Shown here piece after piece: positions 1-11,146 of a DNA stretch of 64,000 nucleotides. Where the stretch lies: the NCBI GenBank assembly GCA_016709385.1, contig JADJMW010000008.1, positions 186,001 through 250,000 of the forward strand, written 5' to 3'. The translations under genes were made by a program, and so were the position numbers. The stretch's first letter is position 1, and each line of letters opens with the position of its first letter. Source of the DNA: Candidatus Rubrivivax defluviihabitans. GTDB lineage: Bacteria; Pseudomonadota; Gammaproteobacteria; Burkholderiales; Burkholderiaceae_C. The notes below the pieces were generated by a model. It ran no database searches. It was given only the letters and a program-made list of their open reading frames with translations, and had not been told where the DNA came from.

Positions 1-723
1 AAGAAGGCCGTGGCGCAGCTGTTCAAGGCCGACATCGAGGCCAGCCGGGTGGCGGCCATCGTCTTCGAGCCGGTGCAGGGCGAGGGCGGTTTCAACGTCA
101 TCCAGCCCGGGGCCGTGCGCTGGCTGCGCGAGCTGTGCGACCAACACGGCATCGTGCTCGTGGCCGACGAGGTGCAGTCCGGTTTCGGCCGCACCGGCCA
201 CCTGTTCGCGATGGAACACTTCGGCGTCGTGCCCGACCTTCTCGTCAGCGCCAAGTCGCTGGCGGCGGGCCTGCCGCTGTCGGCGGTGACGGGCCGCGCC
301 GAGATCATGGATGCCCCGGCGCCGGGGGGCTTGGGCGGCACCTATGCCGGCAATCCGATGGCCATTGCCGCGGCCCATGCCGTGATCGACATCATGGCCG
401 ACGAGCAGCTGCCCGCACGCGGCGCACGCCTGGGCGACGCCTTGAAGGCGCGCCTGGAGGCACTGCGCCCGCGCGTGCCGCAGATCCACGACGTGCGCGG
501 CCTGGGCGCGATGGTGGCGGTGGAGTTCCGCCGCCCGGGCGGCGCCGAGCCCGACGCCGACTTCACCCGCCGCGTGCAGGCGCAGGCGCTGCAGCGCGGC
601 CTCATCCTGCTGAGCTGCGGCGTCGACGCCAATGTGCTGCGCTTCCTGTTTCCGCTGGCGGTGCCGCAGCCGGTGTTCGACGAAGCGCTGGACATCCTGG
701 CCGACAGCCTGACCTCGGCCTGA
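1..723 (+). CDS. gabT: 4-aminobutyrate aminotransferase, C-terminal part (class III PLP aminotransferase)
   Basis: The frame is open from the first base, so the gene starts upstream of the window and only the last 240 residues are visible. The protein transfers the amino group of 4-aminobutyrate to 2-oxoglutarate, giving succinate semialdehyde. Visible class III hallmarks are FEPVQGEGG, the cofactor aspartate in VADEVQSGFGRTG, and the PLP lysine in SAKSLAAGLPLSAV, followed by the GTYAGNP loop. This pattern fits GabT better than acetylornithine aminotransferase, but related omega-aminotransferases cannot be excluded without the N-terminus. About 130 bases separate it from the next gene, so a shared operon is uncertain. 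Confidence 0.85.
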   Translation, partial: KKAVAQLFKADIEASRVAAIVFEPVQGEGGFNVIQPGAVRWLRELCDQHGIVLVADEVQSGFGRTGHLFAMEHFGVVPDLLVSAKSLAAGLPLSAVTGRAEIMDAPAPGGLGGTYAGNPMAIAAAHAVIDIMADEQLPARGARLGDALKARLEALRPRVPQIHDVRGLGAMVAVEFRRPGGAEPDADFTRRVQAQALQRGLILLSCGVDANVLRFLFPLAVPQPVFDEALDILADSLTSA

Positions 724-787
724 GCGCGGTCACGACTTCTTGAAGCCCGCCGTCGCTCCGGCGTCCGAGCCGCTCCCGACCCGCGCC

Positions 788-855
788 GCATGAGCGCGCC
801 GGGCCGCTCCCAAGCGCTCATCCCGGAGCGCGTAGCGCGCAGGGTCGTCCAGTGA
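788..855 (+). repeat. 68-bp dispersed repeat, copy 1, carrying a start site
   Basis: This segment is repeated in inverted orientation at 2874-2941 with only two mismatches in 68 bases. It contains two short self-complementary parts (GAGCG...CGCTC, and GCGC-GTA-GCGC) and ends in an AGGG motif followed 7 bases later by the GTG that starts the next gene. The repeat therefore supplies both the ribosome-binding site and the start codon of the downstream transporter. No transposase is nearby; it resembles a dispersed intergenic element. Confidence 0.75.
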
Positions 856-1769
856 ACCGCCCCGGCGCCGGCGCAGTGCCGTTGCTCGCCTACCTGAGCC
901 TGGCCGCCAGCATGGCGCTGGTGGGCAGCTACGTGGGCCTGTCGCGCCTGCTGGTGGCCGTGTTCCCGGTGCTGCTGCTGGCCTGGCTGCGCTTCGGCAT
1001 CGCCGCCGTGGCCATGCTGCACTGGCTGCCGCGCCGCCCCGGCGAGGCGCCGCTGTCGCGCCACGACCGCTGGCTGCTGTTCTGGGAGAGCTTCCTCGGC
1101 AATTTCCTGTTCAGCATCTGCATGCTGTACGGCGTGGCGCTGACCTCGGCGCTGGCCGCCGGCGTGACGATGGCGGCCATTCCGGCGGCGGTGGCGCTGC
1201 TGTCGCGACTCTTCCTGGGCGAACGGATCCGGCCGCGCGTGATGCTGGCCATCGCCTGCGCGGCGCTGGGCATCGCGCTGCTCGGGCTGGCGCGCCATGC
1301 CAGCCCGGCGGCCGATGGCGGGCCCGGCGTGCTGCTGGGCTATGCGCTGCTGCTGGCGGCGGTGCTGTGCGAGGCGTCCTACGTGGTCATCGGCAAGCGG
1401 CTCACCGCCAGCGTCTCGCCGCGGCGCATCAGCGCGCTCATCAACCTGTGGGGGCTGGCCCTGGTCACGCCCTTCGGGCTGTGGCAGGCGTGGTCGTTTC
1501 CCTTCGAGTCGGTGGCGATGCCGATGTGGGGTCTGCTGGCCTTCTACGCCATCGCCGCCAGCATGGTGACGGTGTGGCTGTGGATGCAGGGCCTGCGCCA
1601 CGTGCCTTCGTCGCGCGCCGGTGTCTTCACGGTGCTGCTGCCGGCCAGCGCCGCGGCGGTGGGCATCGTCGTGCTGGGCGAACCCTTCGGCGCCGCGCAC
1701 GTGGCCGCCTTCGGGTTGGGCATCGCCGGCCTGCTGCTGGCCACCTGGCCCGAGCGGCCGGCGCGCTGA
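852..1769 (+). CDS. EamA/DMT-family inner membrane transporter
   Basis: This 305-residue protein is almost entirely hydrophobic, with about ten predicted membrane helices in two tandem EamA halves (roughly residues 10-140 and 155-295). This is the usual size and layout of drug/metabolite transporter exporters of the RhaT/YdcZ/RarD type. The second half carries a typical ending, SAAAVGIVVLGEPFG. The GTG start lies inside the 68-bp repeat, 7 bases after AGGG. It converges on the radical SAM gene, which ends 2 bases away. The substrate cannot be told from sequence. Confidence 0.85.
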   Translation: MNRPGAGAVPLLAYLSLAASMALVGSYVGLSRLLVAVFPVLLLAWLRFGIAAVAMLHWLPRRPGEAPLSRHDRWLLFWESFLGNFLFSICMLYGVALTSALAAGVTMAAIPAAVALLSRLFLGERIRPRVMLAIACAALGIALLGLARHASPAADGGPGVLLGYALLLAAVLCEASYVVIGKRLTASVSPRRISALINLWGLALVTPFGLWQAWSFPFESVAMPMWGLLAFYAIAASMVTVWLWMQGLRHVPSSRAGVFTVLLPASAAAVGIVVLGEPFGAAHVAAFGLGIAGLLLATWPERPAR

Positions 1770-1770
1770 G

Positions 1771-2873
<1,103 letters not shown>

Positions 2874-2877
<4 letters not shown>

Positions 2878-2941
2878 TGGACTACCCTCCGCGCTACGCG
2901 CTCCGGGATGAGCGCTTGGGAGCGGCCCGGCGCGCTCATGC
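2874..2941 (-). repeat. 68-bp dispersed repeat, copy 2, between amrBA and amrS
   Basis: This is the inverted copy of the repeat at 788-855. It fills the whole gap between the amrBA stop (TGA, 2936-2938, inside the repeat) and the amrS GTG start (2875-2877). The Shine-Dalgarno here is stronger (GGAGGG) than in copy 1 (CAGGG) because of one of the two mismatches. Both copies end at the same bases of the start codon. Confidence 0.75.
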
Positions 2942-4387
2942 CGCTGCTCCAGGCAGGGCCGCGTCGGCATAGCTGCGCACCCGGTAGCGCGACAGCCGCA
3001 CCTCGGCCGACCAGAAGTCGGACGCCAGCCCGGCCTTGTGCCTGAGTGCGGCGAGAAAGTCGCCGGCGTCGGGCAACTGCTGCCAGACCTGCGGCAGGAA
3101 GGTGGCGCGGGCATGGCGCCATTCGAAGATCACGCCATCGACGCCGGGGCGCAGTGCGGCCCGGGCTTCGGCCTCGTTGGCGAGGCTCAGCGGCTGGGCC
3201 TCGCCCAGCACCGAAACCTCGACCTGCAGGCCCGGCCACTCGTGCGTGCGCAGCGGCGTGAAGCGGCTGTCGTGGAAGGCGGCGGCGCGGGCGTTGGCGT
3301 GCACGTCCTCGATCAGCGGGCGCACGGCCTGCAGCCGACCGATGCAACCGCGCAGGCGGCCGTCGGCGCCGTGCAGGGTGACGAAGCTGGCGCCCGGGCG
3401 GGCCAGCGCCGGGTGGCCGGTGTCGATGTCCGCGCCGGCATGCTGCAGGCCCAGGACCTCGGCGATGGACCGGCGCGCCGTGCCCAGCAAGGAGCGGCCC
3501 AGGCTCGCGTCCCCGTTTTCATCATTCTCCTCATCTTCACCGCCTTCATCCTGCGCGCGCGCGGTGACCCGTGGCGGGTCGAAGGCGATGGCACCGTAGC
3601 CCACCACGCGGTGGCGGTCGGCGCGCGTCATGCCCGCGGCGTCGGCCGAATTGCGCAGGCCCAGCAGGCGCGGCACCAGGCCATGCCGGCGCGCCACGAG
3701 CAGCGCGCCGTTCAGCGGCGAAGCACCGCAGGCCTCTTCACCGCGCAGGTCGATGGCGAAGTGCAGGATGCGCTGCACGGTAGCCTCGTCGCGCGCCTGC
3801 GCCTGGGCATAGGGCAGGTAGTGCGAGAGGTCGGAGCTGATGACGATCAGCGTGTCCTCCCAACCCCACAGCCGCTCCAGCACCTGCGCCACCTGCTGCG
3901 GGTCGGCCTGGCCTACCGCCAGCGGCACCAGCGTGAAGCCGCTGCCGAGCACGGTCTGCAGGAACGGCAGTTGCACTTCCAGCGAATGTTCGTGGGCATG
4001 CGGCAGGTCGCTGAAGCCCACCTGCGGCAGGCCGCGCAGCGCCTCCAGCGCAGCGCGGTCCAGCGGCACGCGCCCGAGCGGGGTCTCGAAGGCTTCGACG
4101 GTGGGTGCCGCCAGCCCGCGCACCGCCACCCGGTGCACCGGGCCCAACAGCACCACGCGGCGGATGCGCTCGCGCCAGCGCGCCAGGGGGCCATAAGCCA
4201 GCGCCGCCACGTCGCCCGAATAGACGTAGCCGGCATGCGGCACCACCAGCATCTTGGGCGGGCGATCCACACCGGATTTCGCGCTTTCAGGCGCCGCAGA
4301 CAGGTGGCCGGCCACTGCGGCGCCGAGCTGCTGCGCAGCCGACGGGTAGAAGCTTCCCGCCACGGCGGCCGGACGGACAGTGGTCAT
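2936..4387 (-). CDS. AmmeMemoRadiSam system proteins B and A, fused (MEMO1 + AMMECR1)
   Basis: A 483-residue protein joining two families that are usually separate. The N-terminal half (about 1-275) is a MEMO1/AmrB domain with VVPHAGYVYSG, LGPVHR, the HSLEVQLPFLQ segment and SSDLSHY, the conserved metal-site-like histidines of the class III extradiol dioxygenase fold. A low-complexity acidic linker (EDEENDENGD) follows. The C-terminal part (about 310-475) is AMMECR1/AmrA with its signature RGCIGRL. The ATG at 4387 was chosen because GGAG lies 8 bases upstream and MEMO proteins start just before RPAAVAGSFYP. It is followed by amrS in the same operon, the typical grouping of the AmmeMemoRadiSam system, whose biochemical role is still unclear. 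Confidence 0.88.
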   Translation of the reverse strand: MTTVRPAAVAGSFYPSAAQQLGAAVAGHLSAAPESAKSGVDRPPKMLVVPHAGYVYSGDVAALAYGPLARWRERIRRVVLLGPVHRVAVRGLAAPTVEAFETPLGRVPLDRAALEALRGLPQVGFSDLPHAHEHSLEVQLPFLQTVLGSGFTLVPLAVGQADPQQVAQVLERLWGWEDTLIVISSDLSHYLPYAQAQARDEATVQRILHFAIDLRGEEACGASPLNGALLVARRHGLVPRLLGLRNSADAAGMTRADRHRVVGYGAIAFDPPRVTARAQDEGGEDEENDENGDASLGRSLLGTARRSIAEVLGLQHAGADIDTGHPALARPGASFVTLHGADGRLRGCIGRLQAVRPLIEDVHANARAAAFHDSRFTPLRTHEWPGLQVEVSVLGEAQPLSLANEAEARAALRPGVDGVIFEWRHARATFLPQVWQQLPDAGDFLAALRHKAGLASDFWSAEVRLSRYRVRSYADAALPGAAA

Positions 4388-4510
4388 GCCGAGTTCTCCA
4401 TATGCAAGACCATATCCGGGCAAGCCGGCAGCGATCAAGGGCCCAGCCCAGCCGACCTGCCTGCGCGCACCGCCATCTGGAGTGGGATCCCTTGCCGGGG
4501 AACCTCGGGC

Positions 4511-5164
4511 TCAGGGTTTGCGCGCCGCCTGGCCGTAACTGCGGAAGCGCTGGATCACCTCGTCCATCTGCGCGCGCGACAGCAGCACCGGTTCACCCAC
4601 CGCCAGCGCCAGCAGATAGGTCTCGCACAGCGACTCGATCTCCTGCGCCACCTTCATCGCCCGTGCCAGGGTCGGCCCGGCCGCCACCAGGCCATGGTTG
4701 GCCAGCAGGCAGGCGTCGCGGTGCTGCAGGCCCTGCGCCACGGCGGCCGACAAAGCCTCGGTGCCGAACAGCTGGTAGGGCACGCAGGGCACGCTGTCGC
4801 CGCCCGCCACTGCCACCATGTAGTGGAAGGCCGGCAGCTCGCGCCGCAGGCAGGCCAGCGCGGTGGCGTGGACGGAATGGCAGTGCACGACGGCGTGCAG
4901 GTCGGGCCGCGCGGCGTAGATCGCCCGGTGGAAGTGCCACTCCGAACTGGGCTGCCAGTCGCCGCGCTGCGAGCCGTCCCAGCCCAGCCACACCAGGTCT
5001 TGCGCGCGCAAATCGTCGGCGCCCATGCCTGTGGGCGTGATCAGCATGCCATCGCCCTGGCGCAGGCTCAGGTTGCCGGTGCTTCCGCGGTTCATGCCCA
5101 GCGCGTCGAGCCGGCGCAGGGCGGCCAGCGCGGCTTCGCGCTGGGCGGAGTCGTCGCCGGTCAT
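4511..5164 (-). CDS. Class II aldolase/adducin family protein (5-deoxyribulose-1-P / methylthioribulose-1-P aldolase candidate)
   Basis: A 217-residue class II aldolase. The zinc ligands are visible as HCHSVH and NHGLVAAG, and the glutamate in SSEWHFH matches the catalytic Glu of L-fuculose-1-phosphate aldolase. Its ATG overlaps the mtnA stop (ATGA). Together with mtnA and mtnP just upstream it matches the DHAP shunt known from Rhodospirillum rubrum and some E. coli, in which the aldolase cleaves 5-methylthioribulose-1-P or 5-deoxyribulose-1-P to DHAP and an aldehyde. The alternative is MtnB dehydratase of the classical methionine salvage pathway, but mtnC/mtnD are not seen here. Confidence 0.82.
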   Translation of the reverse strand: MTGDDSAQREAALAALRRLDALGMNRGSTGNLSLRQGDGMLITPTGMGADDLRAQDLVWLGWDGSQRGDWQPSSEWHFHRAIYAARPDLHAVVHCHSVHATALACLRRELPAFHYMVAVAGGDSVPCVPYQLFGTEALSAAVAQGLQHRDACLLANHGLVAAGPTLARAMKVAQEIESLCETYLLALAVGEPVLLSRAQMDEVIQRFRSYGQAARKP

Positions 5165-6249
5165 CGCTGCCCCTCCATCAGCCGCCGCAAGGCGCCCTCT
5201 TCCGCGGCCACCACGCCGTGCTCGGTGATCAGCCCGCTGACCAGGCGCGCCGGCGTCACGTCGAAGGCGGGGTTGGCGGCCGGCGTGCCAGCGGCCGTCA
5301 ACTGCACCTCCACCACCGTGCCCGCCGCGTCGCGGCCGCTGATGTGCGTGACCTCGCGCGCCGGTCGCTCCTCGATCGGAATCTGGCGCAGCCCGTCGGC
5401 CAGCGCCAGGTCCAGCGTCGAGGTCGGCATCGCCACGTAGAAGGGCACGCCGTTGTCCTGGGCCGCCAGTGCCTTGAGGTAGGTACCGATCTTGTTGCAC
5501 ACGTCGCCGCGTGCCGTGACGCGGTCGCAGCCGACGATGACGATATCCACCTGCCCGCGCTGCATGAGATGGCCGCCGGCGTTGTCGGCCACCAGCGTGT
5601 GCGGCACGCCGGCCTGCGCCAACTCCCAGGCCGTGAGGCTGGCGCCCTGGTTGCGCGGGCGCGTCTCGTCGACCCACACGTGCAGCGGCAGCCCGGCCGC
5701 GTGCGCCTGGTAGAGGGGCGACGTGGCCGTGCCCCAGTCCACCGTGGCCAGCCAGCCGGCATTGCAATGCGTGAGCACGTTCACCGGCCCGGGCCTGCGC
5801 GCGGCCACGGCCTGCAGCAGCGGCAGGCCGTGGCGGCCGATCGCGGCGTTGACCTGCACGTCCTCCTCGGCGATGGCGCCGGCCTCTTGCCAGGCCGCGT
5901 CCCCGCGCTGGCTTGCGGGCAAGGCCAGCAGATGCCTCAGCAGCCGCTGCAACGCCCAGGCCAGGTTGACGGCGGTCGGCCGCGCCGACTGCAGATGCGC
6001 CACGGCGGCCGCCAGCGCTGCGTCGCCGGCGTCCGCCCGGGCCTGCAGGGCCAGCCCGTAGGCGGCCACGGCGCCGATGAGCGGCGCTCCGCGCACCCAC
6101 ATGTCGCGGATGGCGGTGTACACGTCCTGCGGCGAAGCCAGCGTGGCGAACTGCAGCCGGTGCGGCAAAGCCCGCTGGTCGATCACCACGACGGCGTCGC
6201 CCCCGGGCGCGGCGGCCAGCGGCCGCAGCGGCACACCGCCGACGTTCAT
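5161..6249 (-). CDS. mtnA: S-methyl-5-thioribose-1-phosphate isomerase
   Basis: A 362-residue aldose-ketose isomerase of the eIF2B-like fold that converts 5-methylthioribose-1-P to 5-methylthioribulose-1-P. Recognisable family segments in order are RGAPLIGAVAAYG (about residue 53), NVLTHCNAG with the catalytic Cys (about 160), DETRPRNQGASLTAWEL, and VGCDRVTARGDVCNKIGTY with the catalytic Asp (about 240). Length is normal for MtnA. It starts 4 bases after the mtnP stop and its own stop overlaps the aldolase start, so the three genes are probably translationally coupled. Confidence 0.95.
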   Translation of the reverse strand: MNVGGVPLRPLAAAPGGDAVVVIDQRALPHRLQFATLASPQDVYTAIRDMWVRGAPLIGAVAAYGLALQARADAGDAALAAAVAHLQSARPTAVNLAWALQRLLRHLLALPASQRGDAAWQEAGAIAEEDVQVNAAIGRHGLPLLQAVAARRPGPVNVLTHCNAGWLATVDWGTATSPLYQAHAAGLPLHVWVDETRPRNQGASLTAWELAQAGVPHTLVADNAGGHLMQRGQVDIVIVGCDRVTARGDVCNKIGTYLKALAAQDNGVPFYVAMPTSTLDLALADGLRQIPIEERPAREVTHISGRDAAGTVVEVQLTAAGTPAANPAFDVTPARLVSGLITEHGVVAAEEGALRRLMEGQR

Positions 6250-6253
6250 GCTT

Positions 6254-7135
<882 letters not shown>

Positions 7136-7174
7136 TCGGGTGCTCCTCGTCTTTGCAGCGGCGCGAACTGCGGA

Positions 7175-8182
<1,008 letters not shown>

Positions 8183-8602
8183 AAATCTTCTCTTTGTCGG
8201 TCCAGACCAATGTGGGACGAAACAGATGACCGCTTTGCTCACTGCGACGCGGTTTGTGCATGGTAATCAATGGGTTGCGCTCGATGATCGAGCGACGACG
8301 CAGGAGACCATGGCGCCTGCTCGCGCCGTGGGCTCGGCGTCAGTGCTACAAATTTGCTGCGACGCTCGGACGTGATTGCTACATCGCGATCGCAGTCCGG
8401 CGGCCGCGACGGGCGCCTTTACAGAGCGCTCGGCGCCAGGTCTACGCCAGCTTTCGGCCAACTCGGTTGGCAGGTTGTAGGACGCTTGACGACCTATAGG
8501 AGACGCACGATCACGTCAGCTTGAGTGGCCGCACTGCGGCGAACTGCTGCCCGCCGGTTGAAATGCAGGACACCCCTCGAAGCCGCCCCGCCAGACTGGG
8601 CA
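8183..8602. other. Intergenic stretch, no gene recognised
   Basis: About 420 bases between the dusA start and the end of the lipoprotein gene. It is less GC-rich and less regular in codon position than its surroundings. Short open frames exist on both strands but none shows family motifs or strong third-position GC bias. The dusA promoter probably lies in the left part; no convincing -35/-10 pair was found. It may be degraded sequence at the edge of an accessory segment. Confidence 0.5.
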
Positions 8603-9244
8603 CTACTTCTTGATGGTCTGAGAGACGAGTTCGTTTTCGCGCTTGCCGGGCCCGGACGGAAACTTCGCAGTCCGCGTGAGGATGGACTTCACGGTGATCC
8701 CGAGTTCAGGGCTGACCCAGTACGTGTTTTCAACCCCGGTACTCTCTGACCAACTGACCCGGAATGTCTTGAACGTGCCCGCCGGCACGGTCACGTCCTC
8801 GTACGCTTCAACCTTCTGTGTGATCTGCAAGGGCATGGGCTCCGTCCTTCCAGGCAAGGTGACTTGGTGATTCGTCGTCACCGTCTTGCCAACTTCGAAG
8901 GGCCTGGAAAACCTGACCTCGGGGTCGAAAATCGCCACGGGCTTGCCGCCGCCCAGGAAGGCAATCAGGTTGCCGTTGGCACGCAGGAGTTGCACGAAGC
9001 CGGGCTCCTCGAAGGATGCAACTTGCTCTCCCTGCCACATCTGCTCGCCGCGACTGGTCGTGACTTGCACGCTTGCCGCTCCGTAACTGCCGCTGTTGGT
9101 ACGCGCCATGACCCAGTTCGAGCCCATGGGCGGAAGCACGTAGCTCCCTTGGTTCGGTGCCATCGGAGCGCATCCAACCAGCACGAGTGTTGCGGCCAAT
9201 GTGGCACCTGCAAGCTGCGAGCTCCGCGCGAAGATGGACCTCAT
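8603..9244 (-). CDS. Predicted lipoprotein of unknown function
   Basis: A 213-residue exported protein. The N-terminus has a basic start, a hydrophobic stretch and a lipobox (LVLVGC), giving lipidation at about Cys 24. The rest is beta-rich without catalytic motifs; the segment with VTVPAGTFKTFRV is typical of periplasmic DUF3108-like or beta-barrel-fold proteins, but this is only a resemblance. The ATG at 9244 is supported by AAGGAG 7 bases upstream; an open frame extends further 5' but lacks a signal sequence. It stands alone between two intergenic stretches. Confidence 0.75.
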   Translation of the reverse strand: MRSIFARSSQLAGATLAATLVLVGCAPMAPNQGSYVLPPMGSNWVMARTNSGSYGAASVQVTTSRGEQMWQGEQVASFEEPGFVQLLRANGNLIAFLGGGKPVAIFDPEVRFSRPFEVGKTVTTNHQVTLPGRTEPMPLQITQKVEAYEDVTVPAGTFKTFRVSWSESTGVENTYWVSPELGITVKSILTRTAKFPSGPGKRENELVSQTIKK

Positions 9245-9712
9245 GCCGATCTCCTTTGACTTGATTGAATCGGCCGCGCTTGGCGGCGGTGCCGGTGACC
9301 ACTCGACGTCGGTCACAGTGCAACGGAAAGGGCCGGCGGACCAGCGTGAAAACCCTGCTGGCATTATGTACATCGAGAAACCGACCATGCTTCTTTGCCC
9401 TGGGTGCTGAGCGCCTCAGTCGCCGAGGGCAGTCACGCTGTCCCAAGCGCTGACTCATCACTGGTTCGAGCACTTCGAGCCCCAGTGCATGCGGGTGGCC
9501 ATAAGCTTGACGGAGAGTACGTTTCGCGTCGGCCCACTTGAGCGGTTGCTTTATATCTTGAAGCGACGTCCGCCAAGCCGGCGCGAATGTCTGTTCCTGG
9601 CCGTCAAGAACCGGTCGCGAACAGCAGCTTCAAAGCCAATCCGTTTGCGGGCCGTGCGCACATCAAACCCTCCCGCTGCCCTACCGCCCTACGGCCCGAC
9701 AAGGGCACATGC
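9245..9712. other. Intergenic stretch, no gene recognised
   Basis: About 470 bases between the lipoprotein start and the end of the RES toxin gene. Open frames exist on the plus strand (for example 9489-9944) but their products are Arg/Pro/Ser-rich and overlap the toxin gene antisense, which is typical of chance frames in GC-rich DNA. No RNA gene or clear promoter was recognised. Confidence 0.45.
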
Positions 9713-10234
9713 TCAGTGCCGGCCGAACAGCCGCGCATCCCAGACCACCGGTTCCGGGCTCCCGGTGCTGATCTTCCTAAAGTCAGGATGCTGCGGATTC
9801 AGGAGTGCGTTCCCTTCCCTGCGCGCGACGACCGAAGGAACCACCAGCACGGCCGTTCGCCGCTCACGAATCCAGGCATCGCCGAAGGCCCGGGCCACGC
9901 GCAGATCCGCGTGGTCCCATCCGGCGGGCAGGCTGCTCTCATGATGCCGCTCGACGCTCACGGCAGCTGCGATCGCGATCTCGATCGCCACGTGCGACCT
10001 GGGCACGCGCCCGATACCCGCGTGGGCCAGGCACTCCAGCATCGCGCCCGCGTAGGAGCGGCTCGCATAGATGACGCCGAGGCCCGGTGAATTCCATCGG
10101 CTTCCTACCAGCGACGCGCCGACGGGGCTGAACACATCGAACCGTCCGTCGGCGATGCGCCAGACCAGCCAGGCTTGCGACCGAGCCTGTTTGGTGGACG
10201 CAGCCTTGGCTCGCGCCTTAGGCGGCGACGCCAT
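9713..10234 (-). CDS. RES-domain toxin of a type II toxin-antitoxin system
   Basis: A 173-residue protein with the RES fold named after its Arg-Glu-Ser residues. Visible are WRIADGRFD with the first Arg, GSRWNSPGLGVIYASRSYAGAMLECL (the conserved RWN...G...YAS...A..E block, residues about 43-70), and VVPSVVARREGNALLNP (the PS..... motif, residues about 130-147). Characterised RES toxins degrade or modify NAD+ or ADP-ribosylate a metabolic enzyme. The gene starts 17 bases inside the end of its antitoxin gene, a typical coupled arrangement. Confidence 0.9.
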   Translation of the reverse strand: MASPPKARAKAASTKQARSQAWLVWRIADGRFDVFSPVGASLVGSRWNSPGLGVIYASRSYAGAMLECLAHAGIGRVPRSHVAIEIAIAAAVSVERHHESSLPAGWDHADLRVARAFGDAWIRERRTAVLVVPSVVARREGNALLNPQHPDFRKISTGSPEPVVWDARLFGRH

Positions 10235-10652
10235 GGAACAGCGACCACAGCAGGCTTTCGACCCGGCGCGCTCCCAACTCCGTCAGGGCCACCTCGATCG
10301 GCCGCTTGCCGCCCAGCATGGCGTGACCAGTGGACAGGAATGTGCGAGCGTCGTCGGCGTTGTCCCACACGTACTCTGCGGTCGCGATCACCCGCGCCAG
10401 GCGTTCAACACGCTCACCCTCCTGGGGCTTGAGCTCCTCGCCCCTGCGGTGGAACGTGGCCGCCGGGATGACCCGCTGCATCAAAGCCGCCGCATCCGGC
10501 GAGGTGCCGTAGACGTGGCGCGCAACCGCCCCGAGCGAGGCCTTGGGGAGCCCGGCCTCCACCTGCTGCTCGAGTTGTTCGACCGAGGTGACCTTTCGAC
10601 GAAGACCCAGAACCTGGGCGATCTTGCCTGGTTCAACCACGGCTGCATACAT
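10218..10652 (-). CDS. Xre/MbcA/ParS-like antitoxin (DUF2384) partner of RES toxin
   Basis: A 144-residue antitoxin with an N-terminal helix-rich DNA-binding part and a C-terminal DUF2384 region (ATAEYVWDNADDARTFLSTG, then GKRPIEVALTELGARRVESLLW), which in characterised systems fills the toxin active site. The ATG at 10652 is preferred over an upstream TTG because GGGAG lies about 8 bases before it. It overlaps the toxin gene by 17 bases. Such antitoxins usually repress their own promoter; an AT-rich inverted repeat lies just upstream. Confidence 0.88.
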   Translation of the reverse strand: MYAAVVEPGKIAQVLGLRRKVTSVEQLEQQVEAGLPKASLGAVARHVYGTSPDAAALMQRVIPAATFHRRGEELKPQEGERVERLARVIATAEYVWDNADDARTFLSTGHAMLGGKRPIEVALTELGARRVESLLWSLFHGVAA

Positions 10653-10668
10653 GCGGCTGACTCCCAAT

Positions 10669-10688
10669 TGATAAAACGAATTCTATCA
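10669..10688 (-). promoter_or_regulatory. Candidate autoregulatory operator of the RES/Xre pair
   Basis: An AT-rich imperfect palindrome (TGATAaAA ... TTcTATCA around CGAA) sits 17 bases upstream of the antitoxin ATG in otherwise GC-rich DNA. Its place and symmetry fit an Xre-type antitoxin binding site overlapping the promoter. Binding is inferred, not shown. Confidence 0.45.
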
Positions 10689-10757
10689 TCTGGAACAGCG
10701 CCCGTGCCGTCACGGGGCCGGGCATCGCCGGTCCAGCCGGCACCGGCATCGTGGCCT

Positions 10758-11030
10758 TATGGCGTGGCAGGCCGGGTCCTGCACACCCCCGGCCGCACGC
10801 CCGGCTCCGTCAGCATCGTGCGGGACTCGGGCGACGCGATCGTTGGCGACCTGGCGATGAACCGCATGCCGCTGCGGCTGGGCCCGGGACTGCCGATCTT
10901 TGCCGAAGACATGGCACAGGTAAAGCGCAGCATCGAGAAGCTGCTGTCGGCGGGTGTGAAGACCATCTACCCGGCGCACGGCAACCCTTTCCCTGCCGAT
11001 GTGCTGAAAGCAGCCGTGGCCGCGACGTGA
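10758..11030 (+). pseudogene. C-terminal remnant of a metallo-beta-lactamase-fold hydrolase
   Basis: About 90 residues match the last third of MBL-fold hydrolases: HTPGRTPGSVSIV (normally HTPGHTPGS, with a metal-binding His here replaced by Arg), AIVGDLAMN (the bridging Asp region) and IYPAHGNPF with the final metal-site His. The N-terminal half with the HxHxDH zinc motif is missing; instead the divergent TA promoter lies directly upstream. This looks like a gene cut off by insertion of the toxin-antitoxin segment or by a deletion. Confidence 0.7.
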
Positions 11031-11146
11031 TGCCCGGCAACGATGACTTGGCACTCCAGCTTCGCGGCCATGTGCTCAGCTGCCGGAGAGGTGCCGATCC
11101 TGAGCGACAGCGCATGACCCCGAATCGGTAGACGACCCCGACAGCC

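Noticed and set aside
8254..8499. Possible small gene of 81 residues
   Set aside because: Arg-rich product, weak codon bias, no ribosome site or motif.
9489..9944. Possible 151-residue plus-strand gene
   Set aside because: Overlaps the RES toxin antisense and has Ser/Arg/Pro-rich composition typical of chance frames.
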